Below are positions 8,484 through 15,387 of a stretch of 15,618 bases of DNA, in pieces. The notes below the pieces were generated by a model. The model saw nothing but the letters and a program-made list of their open reading frames with translations, did no database searches and had not been told where the DNA came from. Origin of the DNA: Candidatus Poribacteria bacterium (GTDB taxonomy: Bacteria > Poribacteria > WGA-4E > WGA-3G); assembly GCA_028818995.1 (NCBI GenBank), contig JAPPMR010000846.1, positions 1-15,618 on the forward strand. The letters are read 5' to 3'. Position numbers and translations under genes: made by a program. Numbering within the stretch: position 1 is the stretch's first letter; the number at the start of each line of letters is the position of its first letter.

Positions 8484-10484
8484 ATGAAAACCAAAATTAT
8501 ATCCTTCACAATTATGCTATTGACAGTTACACTGCTCTCAAGTAGTTTTGCACAGGACAATACACAAGCCGGTTTACCAGAAGGTGCAATCGCACGGCTT
8601 GGCAAAGGTGGTATAAATATCATGCGGTTTTCACCAGATGGCACGCACCTCGCAGTAGGAACAGATGTCGGCGTTTGGTTATATACCGTGCCTAATGGAA
8701 AAGAGACGGCATTGTTCACTGGACACACTGGGCATGTGAACGCGCTTGCATTTTCACCTGATGGAAGAATTCTCGCAAGCGGGGGATTTAACAACCCCGG
8801 TATTCAACTTTGGGATATGGAAACTAAGAACAAACACTCAACCTTCACAGCAACTCAGGGGTTTCCTAATGTATTATCTTCATTGACATTCTATGGTAGG
8901 ACATTAATCAGCATAAATAGAGGTAAGGAAATAACCTATTGGCATGTTGACACCGGTGAAAAATTATTAAGGTTCAGTTTAGATAATTCGTTTGATAGGA
9001 CTGTCTTTTCTCAAGATGGCAGTAATTTTGCAGTTTCAAATCAAGTCGGAAAAATTCACCTATGGGAGACAACCACGAGCAGCCGGTCAGGAATTCTCAA
9101 AGGACATGCTCGTGGTAGACATACGGACATTTGGGCTTTAGTGTTCTCACCTGATAATAATATATTCGCCAGCGGAAGTGAGGACAAAACGGTAATATTG
9201 TGGGATACGCAGAACTACACCGAACTCGCGAAACTTAAAGGACATGATGCTTGGGTTACCACTGTTGCATTCTCAAGTGACGGAAAAACCATTGCAAGTG
9301 GAGACGCAGATAAGGTTATCAAACTCTGGGATTTAGAATCACAGCAAGAACGTGCAACCCTTACGGGACATAAAAACACTATAAATGCTTTAACCTTCGC
9401 ACCTGTGGGAACACCCCGTTACGGCGGGTGTCTTGCGAGTGGTAGTGCAGATGGAACAATCCGTTTCTGGAATCCAGAAAATGGAGCGGAACTTACTATT
9501 TTTACGACTGGACATACAGAGTGGATAAAAGCAATCGCATTTTCTGAAAATGGGACAACCCTCGCGAGTGCCGCCTTTAATGGCACTGTAGATGTATGGA
9601 GTCTAAAGACTCGACAGGAACTGATGAACTTCACTGCTGCGCAGAGCAATAACACACAAACAGTCGTTTTGTCACCGAATGCCAAGTTTTTTGCTTGTCG
9701 CGGTAGCGGAGGTTGGATTGTATTTAATCCGGTAGGATTCGGATTGCATGGTGGTGGGGATGGAGATGGAGGTATGAAGAATCTTCAATTATGGGACATA
9801 ATGACAGGTGAGAAACTACCCTTTCCTTTGCAAGATGTTTTCAACTGGCCTTCTGCAGCTGTATTCTCTCCAAATAGCAATATGTTTGCTATAAGCAGTC
9901 GTCAGGAAATTCGAGCATGGCACCTGAACACTGGAATAGAATTATTCCAACTTAACGCAAAACATCCTTCGTCAAATGATGAACTGATGTTTTCACCTGA
10001 CGGAAAAAAACTTGCTTTCACAGGGCGTTTAGGCAATCTACAAATATGGGATATTTCTACGCAGCGTGACATCACACCACCCAATATCAAAAGGACAAGT
10101 ACGTTGGCATTTTCACCAGATAGTTCTGTGCTTGCAACGGTGAGCAATGAAGGCATTTACTTATGGAAATTAGACATAGAATTGGAAGAGGCACCTATCT
10201 TAATCGCAGGAAATTTAGGCGGATTTAAAAATGAATTGGTTTTTTCTCTTGATGGCGCCATACTCGTTGGGTCAGGTATGCACATGTTGGGTAATCCAAT
10301 TAAATTATGGGATGTGGAAACAGGTAATAGTCTTGGAATCTTGTCTGGGCATACAGAACCGATAGAAACGCTTGTGTTTTCACACGACGGTAAAATACTG
10401 GCAAGTGGTAGCAATGATGGCACCGTTCTCCTTTGGGATTGGGAAAAAATCGTTACCAAAGCAAATAAAAATAAAGGAAATTAA
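8484..10484 (+). CDS. Secreted 14-repeat WD40 protein, copy 5 (no C-terminal domain)
   Basis: The product is 666 residues from the ATG at 8484, chosen for the AGGA 8 nt upstream and the standard 23-residue signal peptide (MKTKIISFTI to SSSFA before QDNTQ). It has 14 WD40-like repeats in two sets of seven. Blades 5 to 7 are EDKTVILWDT, ADKVIKLWDL and ADGTIRFWNP. Blade 7 has the short Cys-containing insertion of copies 3 and 4 (YGGCLASGS). The blade 9 insertion is unusually rich in Gly and Asp (GLHGGGDGDGGMKN, about 9745-9780). Blade 10 contains REIRAWHLNTGIELFQL, close to copy 3. The C-terminal 60 codons are nearly those of copy 3, but the last codons and the junction with the next gene match the copy 1/2 junction instead. 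It ends WDWEKIVTKANKNKGN. No C-terminal domain. Its role is unknown beyond a likely secreted scaffold. Confidence 0.93.
   Translation: MKTKIISFTIMLLTVTLLSSSFAQDNTQAGLPEGAIARLGKGGINIMRFSPDGTHLAVGTDVGVWLYTVPNGKETALFTGHTGHVNALAFSPDGRILASGGFNNPGIQLWDMETKNKHSTFTATQGFPNVLSSLTFYGRTLISINRGKEITYWHVDTGEKLLRFSLDNSFDRTVFSQDGSNFAVSNQVGKIHLWETTTSSRSGILKGHARGRHTDIWALVFSPDNNIFASGSEDKTVILWDTQNYTELAKLKGHDAWVTTVAFSSDGKTIASGDADKVIKLWDLESQQERATLTGHKNTINALTFAPVGTPRYGGCLASGSADGTIRFWNPENGAELTIFTTGHTEWIKAIAFSENGTTLASAAFNGTVDVWSLKTRQELMNFTAAQSNNTQTVVLSPNAKFFACRGSGGWIVFNPVGFGLHGGGDGDGGMKNLQLWDIMTGEKLPFPLQDVFNWPSAAVFSPNSNMFAISSRQEIRAWHLNTGIELFQLNAKHPSSNDELMFSPDGKKLAFTGRLGNLQIWDISTQRDITPPNIKRTSTLAFSPDSSVLATVSNEGIYLWKLDIELEEAPILIAGNLGGFKNELVFSLDGAILVGSGMHMLGNPIKLWDVETGNSLGILSGHTEPIETLVFSHDGKILASGSNDGTVLLWDWEKIVTKANKNKGN
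10475..10478 (+). promoter_or_regulatory. Shine-Dalgarno site of copy 6, inside the last codons of copy 5
   Basis: AGGA (in AAAGGA) lies 8 nt before the ATG at 10487, within the KGN-stop tail of copy 5. Sequence and spacing are the same as at the copy 1/2 and 4/5 junctions. Confidence 0.8.
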
Positions 10485-10486
10485 AC

Positions 10487-12811
10487 ATGAAAACCAAAAT
10501 CATATCCTTCACAATTGTGCTATTCACAGTTACACTGCTCTCAAGCAGTTTTGCTCAAGACAACACACAAGTCGGTTTACCTGAAGGTGCAATTGCACGT
10601 CTCGGCAAAGGCGGCATAAATATTATGCGGTTTTCACCTGATGGCACGCACCTCGCAGTAGGAACAGATGTGGGCGTTTGGTTATACGATGTGCCAGATG
10701 GAAAAGAGACTGCTTTATTCACTGGACACACTGGGCATGTGAACGCACTTGCATTCTCATCAGACGGAAAAATCCTCGCAAGTGGCGGATTTGCAAACGC
10801 CATTATCCAACTATGGGATATAGAAACTGGAAAGAAGCGATCACAATTCACATTATCAAGACCGACTGATTCAATTGAGGCATTAGTATTCTCTGAAGAC
10901 GATAAAACACTTGTCAGCATGGATATGGTTGGGAAATTCACACATTGGGATATTGAAACTGGCAATAAAACTTCCAGTTCAAGTCGGATGCAATCTCACG
11001 AGGCGGTTGTATTTTCTCCAGCAAACAACATACTTGCCTCTGGACATAGAGATGGCAAAATCCGTTTATGGAATGCAAAAACGGGCAAACGACAAGCAAA
11101 CCTAACGGGACATGCGCGTTTACTCAAAAGAGAGGACAAAGAGGTTTGGGCATTAGCATTTTCGCCTGATGGGAAAATGCTTGTGAGTGGAAGTCAAGAT
11201 AAAACTGTCAAGTTGTGGAATGCTGATAATCGCAAAAACCTTGCCACCTTCAAAGGGCACAATGGGTGGGTTATTGCTGTTGCCTTCTCTGCTGACGGGA
11301 GTATCTTAGCAAGTGGTGACACTGATAAGGTCATCAAACTTTGGGATGTAAACACAAAACAGGAACGGGCTACGCTCATTGGGCATACAAATGCGATTAG
11401 TACGTTAGCGTTTTCACCTGATGGAAAAACATTGGCGAGTGGTAGTTACGATGGAACAATCCGTTTCTGGAATCAAGATACAGGCGAAGAAATTTCTACT
11501 TTCACCGCTGGACACACAGAGTGGGTTAAGACAGTCGCATTCTCAGAAAACGGCACAATACTCACAAGTGCATTCTTTGATGGAACTGTTGATGTATGGA
11601 GTGTAAAAACGAAACGTGAACTAACCACCTTCACTGCAGCACAAAGCGATAATACCGGTGGAATCGCATTTTCACAGGATGCCACACGCCTTGTTAGTCA
11701 AGGTGTCAACGGGGCAACACTTGCATTCAGACCCCATGGTTTTGGATTTCGAGGTTCAGGAGCAGGTATGCAGAAAAATATCCAATTGTGGGATATAACC
11801 ACTGGTGATAATATCTCTGGACCTTGGCAGGATATGGATAGAAGAGTGAACGCACTTGCAATCTCTCCGGACAACAAAATACTTGTCGCTGGAATTGGTC
11901 GTAGAGGTGGCATTTTTTCGTGGGATATAAACACTGGTGAAGAGATGCTCCGCTTTAACTTGGAAACTCCTTTTTCAATGAAGATTGAGTTTTCTCCTAA
12001 CGGCAAACTACTTGCATCAAGTAGTGTTCATGTCGGAGCACAAATATGGGATGCCGTTACGCAGCAAGAAATTACGCCTCCATTCATGGAACTTGGCAAA
12101 GCTGTGGCATTCTCACATGACAGTACACTTCTTGCTTCTGGTCATCATGATCGTATTGTTTTATGGGATATTAAACCAACCGGCATGAAACAACGCGGTA
12201 AAATACTTGATACTGGACATAACAAGGAACTGAAATTCTCACCTGATGGCAACTTTCTTGTTGCACCAAAAACGAATGGTTGGAAAAATCTAATTCAGTT
12301 ATGGGGTGTGAAGAACGGCTGGAATCTTGGCACATTATCAGGACATACTGAGGAAATTACAGCCTTAGAATTTTCAACAGATGGGAAAACGTTTGCAAGT
12401 GGAAGTAAAGATGGAACAGTCCTTCTCTGGGATTGGGAAAAAATCGTTACCAAAGCAATGAATGACGCAATACAAAAAAACTTGAGCAGCAATTTGGCAC
12501 CTCCTGACAAGCCCGTGGAATACACCAACAAGGCGGAAGAAGCTGAAGCGATTTTAAACTGGATGCAGAAAAACGGTTATCAACTTAAGAAAACCTCGAA
12601 TGGATATACACTTACACGCGGTGGTAGTAGAGCCAGAATTTCCGGAGGCGGCGGAGGAAGATTAGGAAGTGGCAAGGTAAATGTTAAGATTGACGGAAAC
12701 GGTGTTCTTGAAATTCGTGTGGCTGGTGTAGGGTTAGGCACGTTTATGTTTGATGATGAAGGAAAACTGAAACACAAGTCTCTTGACGAAGGAAAAAACA
12801 CAAATAAATGA
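10487..12811 (+). CDS. Secreted 14-repeat WD40 protein with C-terminal domain, copy 6
   Basis: The product is 774 residues. Its signal peptide is 23 residues (MKTKIISFTI to LSSSFA before QDNTQ). The 14 repeats are the most regular of the array in the first propeller: blades 4 to 8 read DGKIRLWNA, QDKTVKLWNA, TDKVIKLWDV, YDGTIRFWNQ and DGTVDVWSV, most with the GH dipeptide before the next blade. The blade 9 insertion is glycine-rich (GFGFRGSGAGMQKN). After blade 14 (DGTVLLWDWEKIVTKAM) the frame does not end in KGN but runs on through a linker into residues 672-774, the unrecognised domain shared with copies 2 and 7 (EAEAILNWMQKNGYQLKK, a loop with five glycines in a row, then GVGLGTFMFDDEGKLKHK). 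The stop is the TGA at 12809-12811, which overlaps an ATG at 12808. Function is unknown; an exported scaffold is inferred. Confidence 0.94.
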   Translation: MKTKIISFTIVLFTVTLLSSSFAQDNTQVGLPEGAIARLGKGGINIMRFSPDGTHLAVGTDVGVWLYDVPDGKETALFTGHTGHVNALAFSSDGKILASGGFANAIIQLWDIETGKKRSQFTLSRPTDSIEALVFSEDDKTLVSMDMVGKFTHWDIETGNKTSSSSRMQSHEAVVFSPANNILASGHRDGKIRLWNAKTGKRQANLTGHARLLKREDKEVWALAFSPDGKMLVSGSQDKTVKLWNADNRKNLATFKGHNGWVIAVAFSADGSILASGDTDKVIKLWDVNTKQERATLIGHTNAISTLAFSPDGKTLASGSYDGTIRFWNQDTGEEISTFTAGHTEWVKTVAFSENGTILTSAFFDGTVDVWSVKTKRELTTFTAAQSDNTGGIAFSQDATRLVSQGVNGATLAFRPHGFGFRGSGAGMQKNIQLWDITTGDNISGPWQDMDRRVNALAISPDNKILVAGIGRRGGIFSWDINTGEEMLRFNLETPFSMKIEFSPNGKLLASSSVHVGAQIWDAVTQQEITPPFMELGKAVAFSHDSTLLASGHHDRIVLWDIKPTGMKQRGKILDTGHNKELKFSPDGNFLVAPKTNGWKNLIQLWGVKNGWNLGTLSGHTEEITALEFSTDGKTFASGSKDGTVLLWDWEKIVTKAMNDAIQKNLSSNLAPPDKPVEYTNKAEEAEAILNWMQKNGYQLKKTSNGYTLTRGGSRARISGGGGGRLGSGKVNVKIDGNGVLEIRVAGVGLGTFMFDDEGKLKHKSLDEGKNTNK

Positions 12812-12819
12812 ATGTAGGC

Positions 12820-15132
12820 ATGAAAATCAAAAACCTATTTTGCCTGACTTTTCTATTGATTTTAGCAATACTTTCAACCAGTTTTGCACAGGACAATACA
12901 CAAGTCGGTTTACCTGAAGGTGCAATCGCACGTATTGGCAAAGGCGGGATAAATATCATGCGGTTTTCACCTGATGGCACACACCTCGCTGTGGGGACGG
13001 ATGTAGGCGTGTGGTTATACGATGTCCCAGATGGAAAAGAGACCGCTTTATTCACTGAACATGTTGGTCAGGTGAACGCCCTTGCGTTTTCATCAGATAG
13101 CAGAATGCTTGCAAGTGCTGGAGTGGAAATCCCTTTTATTCAGGTTTGGGATTTAGATACAGGTAACATTCTTTCTACACCCACATTAACTGAAAGAGTA
13201 ATGTTTATTAAGGCGTTGACATTTAGTGGTACAACACTCATAAGTCTGGACAGAACTGGTCAAATTGAGTATTGGAATGCAAGCACAGGAAAGAAGTTGT
13301 TGAACTTAGGAACAGAATTATGGAAGTTAGAAGCATATAATGCAATTTCTTTCGCTGAAGATCAGAACATCTTTGCCACTGGACATAATGATGGAAAAAT
13401 ATATTTGTGGGATTCAAATTCTGGTAAAAAGCGATCAACTCTCAGAGGTCATAACACATTGTTGGGTTCTGTGAAATTGGTTGAAGGTATGGTTAATTCC
13501 CCAAGGGATAGAAATATTACTGCTTTAGCGTTTTCATCCGATGGAAGAGTACTTGCAAGCGGAGGTGAAGATAAAACTGTACGATTGTGGAATACTGATA
13601 AACGTAAAGGACTTGCGATACTTGAGGGACATAAAGGCTGGATTAATGCATTAGCCATCTCTAAAGATGGAAGAATCTTAGCAAGTGGTGATGCGAATAA
13701 GGTTATCAAACTGTGGGACATAGAGACTCATGCCGAACGTGCCACGCTATTAGGACATGCAAGCGCAATCAACGCATTAGCGTTTTCTCCTGATGGAAGA
13801 ACATTGGCGAGTGGTAGTTACGATGGCACAATCCGATTTTGGCATCAAGACACAGGAGAAGAAATCGCTACATTTACAGCGGGTCATACAGAATCAGTAA
13901 AAGCAGTTGCATTTTCTGAAGATGGTACTACACTGGCATGCGGATCATATAACGGAACTATAGAGATTTGGAGTCTGAAAACGAAGCAAGAACTGATTAC
14001 CTTTTCTGCAGGCAAACGCGATATGGTACGTCAAATTGTATTGTCGCCAGATACTATGCGCTTTATGAGTTGGGGTGGTACTGCTATGATTGGACTTAGG
14101 CGTTCAGAATTCAAAATTGACAAACATATGAAACTATGGGAGATAGCTACTGGAAATGAGATTCCCGTTCCCGAGTTGGAGGTAGGCGGAAAGGCTACAG
14201 CAGTGGCATTTTCACCTGATAAAAAAACATTGGCTTACGGCAATTCACAGACAATTGAATTGTGGGATACGAACACACGATTGAAAATGTTTCACCTAAA
14301 AACGAAAGAACCGTTCGGAGAAAGAAAGTTGATATTTTCATCTGACGGTTCTTTACTTGCCACTTATGGACTTCGGGTCCCAACACAGGTCTGGAATATC
14401 AATTCGAAGCGTGACCTTACTCCTTTTGCTACAGCAAATGATCGATCTGAAGCAGTGGCATTCTCACCCGATGGTACCACCCTTGCAGTGAAAGATCGGT
14501 ACGGTGTCATTTTGTCAAAAGTAACATCAACAGGAATTGGAGAATCCAGCATGATTTTAAATGATTTTAGGGGTGTTACAAATGTGGTTTTGTTCTCACC
14601 AGATAACAAATCTCTTCTGGCTGCAAGATCACACAGTAAAGAGTATGATATCCAGATATGGGATGTAGAAACAGGTAACGGTTTAGGAACTGTGAACGGA
14701 CATACAAAACCGATTGAAACATTGGATTTTTCTCCCGACGGAAAGATGCTTGCCAGTGGCAGCCAAGATGGTACTGTACTCTTTTGGGATTGGAACAAAA
14801 TCGGTGTTAGAGAAGTGCCAGATAAAATCGTAAAAAAGCCTTGGAAAAAAGACCCGAAAGTCGTGCTAAACTGGTTAAAACAAAATAACTATCAAGTTAA
14901 AAAAGAGAAAGATAATGTCATTCTTAGAGAGATAAACAATAAGGATAGGCATCAAAGTGATGGATCCCTACAGATAAGAGTATTTGGATATATGAGTAGG
15001 GGCGATGTTAGTCTCATGACCGATGGACTGGGGAACTTTCGGATTAGTATCATAGGTGTTGGATTCGCAGATTTCACTTTTGACAAAGATGACAACCTCC
15101 TGTCAATAGATACATCAAATCTCAATCAATAA
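12820..15132 (+). CDS. Secreted 14-repeat WD40 protein with C-terminal domain, copy 7
   Basis: From the ATG at 12820 the product is 770 residues, with a 23-residue signal peptide (MKIKNLFCLT to STSFA before QDNTQ). An upstream ATG at 12808 overlaps the stop of copy 6 as ATGA and would add Met-Asn-Val-Gly. I prefer 12820 for the signal peptide length, but neither start has a good Shine-Dalgarno site, so reinitiation after copy 6 is plausible. There are 14 WD40-like repeats, and blades 5-7 (EDKTVRLWNT, ANKVIKLWDI, YDGTIRFWHQ) are close to copy 6. A long insertion follows blade 4 (about 13441-13518). Blade 9 lacks the Gly-rich loop and has LRRSEFKIDKH instead. Residues about 663-770 are the most divergent version of the C-terminal domain: VVLNWLKQNNYQVKK, then GVGFADFTFDKDDNL. 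This is the last gene before a 255-bp gap, so probably the end of the operon. Confidence 0.93.
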   Translation: MKIKNLFCLTFLLILAILSTSFAQDNTQVGLPEGAIARIGKGGINIMRFSPDGTHLAVGTDVGVWLYDVPDGKETALFTEHVGQVNALAFSSDSRMLASAGVEIPFIQVWDLDTGNILSTPTLTERVMFIKALTFSGTTLISLDRTGQIEYWNASTGKKLLNLGTELWKLEAYNAISFAEDQNIFATGHNDGKIYLWDSNSGKKRSTLRGHNTLLGSVKLVEGMVNSPRDRNITALAFSSDGRVLASGGEDKTVRLWNTDKRKGLAILEGHKGWINALAISKDGRILASGDANKVIKLWDIETHAERATLLGHASAINALAFSPDGRTLASGSYDGTIRFWHQDTGEEIATFTAGHTESVKAVAFSEDGTTLACGSYNGTIEIWSLKTKQELITFSAGKRDMVRQIVLSPDTMRFMSWGGTAMIGLRRSEFKIDKHMKLWEIATGNEIPVPELEVGGKATAVAFSPDKKTLAYGNSQTIELWDTNTRLKMFHLKTKEPFGERKLIFSSDGSLLATYGLRVPTQVWNINSKRDLTPFATANDRSEAVAFSPDGTTLAVKDRYGVILSKVTSTGIGESSMILNDFRGVTNVVLFSPDNKSLLAARSHSKEYDIQIWDVETGNGLGTVNGHTKPIETLDFSPDGKMLASGSQDGTVLFWDWNKIGVREVPDKIVKKPWKKDPKVVLNWLKQNNYQVKKEKDNVILREINNKDRHQSDGSLQIRVFGYMSRGDVSLMTDGLGNFRISIIGVGFADFTFDKDDNLLSIDTSNLNQ

Positions 15133-15158
15133 CTTTAACCCTGCATTGCACGGGAATT

Positions 15159-15172
15159 TATAGTGGACTATA
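15159..15172. repeat. Short inverted repeat after copy 7 (possible operator or repeat end)
   Basis: TATAGT-GG-ACTATA is a perfect 6-bp inverted repeat with a 2-nt centre, 26 nt after the stop of copy 7. The 2-nt centre is too small for a stable RNA hairpin, so it more likely works as DNA (a protein site) or is the edge of a repeat element. Function is unknown. Confidence 0.45.
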
Positions 15173-15192
15173 GAAATAATTCTACATCTCCT

Positions 15193-15253
15193 CTGTAGGA
15201 GCGATCTCCGAATCGCGACAGAAACTTAGGAGCAGTCGGGAATCGGAGTTCCC
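15193..15253. repeat. Two degenerate tandem copies of a TAGGAGC...GAATCG palindromic repeat
   Basis: Two adjacent units share TAGGAGC, 6-7 variable bases, then GAATCG (first at about 15196, second at about 15226). The first contains GCGAT(201-205)/ATCGC(212-216) inside CTGT/ACAG arms, counted from 15000. The second contains GGGAA at 15238-15242 paired with TTCCC at 15249-15253. They look like short dispersed palindromic repeats rather than coding sequence. Whether they recur elsewhere in the genome cannot be seen here. Confidence 0.5.
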
Positions 15254-15256
15254 TCC

Positions 15257-15283
15257 CGCCAAATGCCATACGCGCATTTGGCG
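15257..15283 (+). repeat. Hairpin A (10-bp stem, loop CATACGC)
   Basis: CGCCAAATGC at 15257-15266 is perfectly complementary to GCATTTGGCG at 15274-15283, leaving the 7-nt loop CATACGC. It is followed by TTGATT. It pairs with hairpin B as a 34-nt tandem repeat. It could act as RNA in the leader of copy 8 or as a REP-like DNA element. Confidence 0.75.
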
Positions 15284-15291
15284 TTGATTTG

Positions 15292-15316
15292 GCTGAATGC
15301 CATACGCGCATTCAGC
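15292..15316 (+). repeat. Hairpin B (9-bp stem, same loop CATACGC)
   Basis: GCTGAATGC at 15292-15300 is perfectly complementary to GCATTCAGC at 15308-15316, around the same CATACGC loop as hairpin A and exactly 34 nt later. GTTGATT follows in both. Relative to A, two base pairs are changed on both sides of the stem (C-G to T-A, A-T to G-C), so pairing is kept while sequence differs. Confidence 0.75.
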
Positions 15317-15373
15317 GTTGATTCACAGTTCAGGAATGTAGCGGTAATTCTAATCTCTACCATAATTATCCAA

Positions 15374-15379
15374 AAGGAG
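15374..15379 (+). promoter_or_regulatory. Strong Shine-Dalgarno site of copy 8
   Basis: AAGGAG lies 8 nt upstream of the ATG at 15388. It is the best match to the anti-SD core in the window, and the only one not embedded in a preceding gene, which fits an independently initiated first gene of a new unit. Confidence 0.85.
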
Positions 15380-15387
15380 TAGAAGCG

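Larger units (their letters stand above)
15133..15387 (+). other. 255-bp intergenic gap with repeats and hairpins
   Basis: This is the only sizeable non-coding stretch in the window. It holds a 6-bp inverted repeat just after copy 7, two degenerate TAGGAGC-type repeats, two tandem hairpins with a common loop, and the ribosome binding site of copy 8. No convincing ORF, tRNA or sigma70-like -35/-10 pair was found, and no stem is followed by a run of T, so I do not call a terminator or promoter. The position implies that the operon of copies 1-7 ends here and that copy 8 begins a new unit. Confidence 0.7.

Noticed and set aside
15238..15316. Rho-independent terminator after copy 7
   Set aside because: The stems are strong but none is followed by a T-run, and the two tandem copies with the same loop fit a repeat or leader element better.
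15318..15366. Sigma70-type promoter for copy 8
   Set aside because: TTGATT, TAATTC and CATAAT occur but not with suitable spacing, and the host's promoter consensus is unknown.
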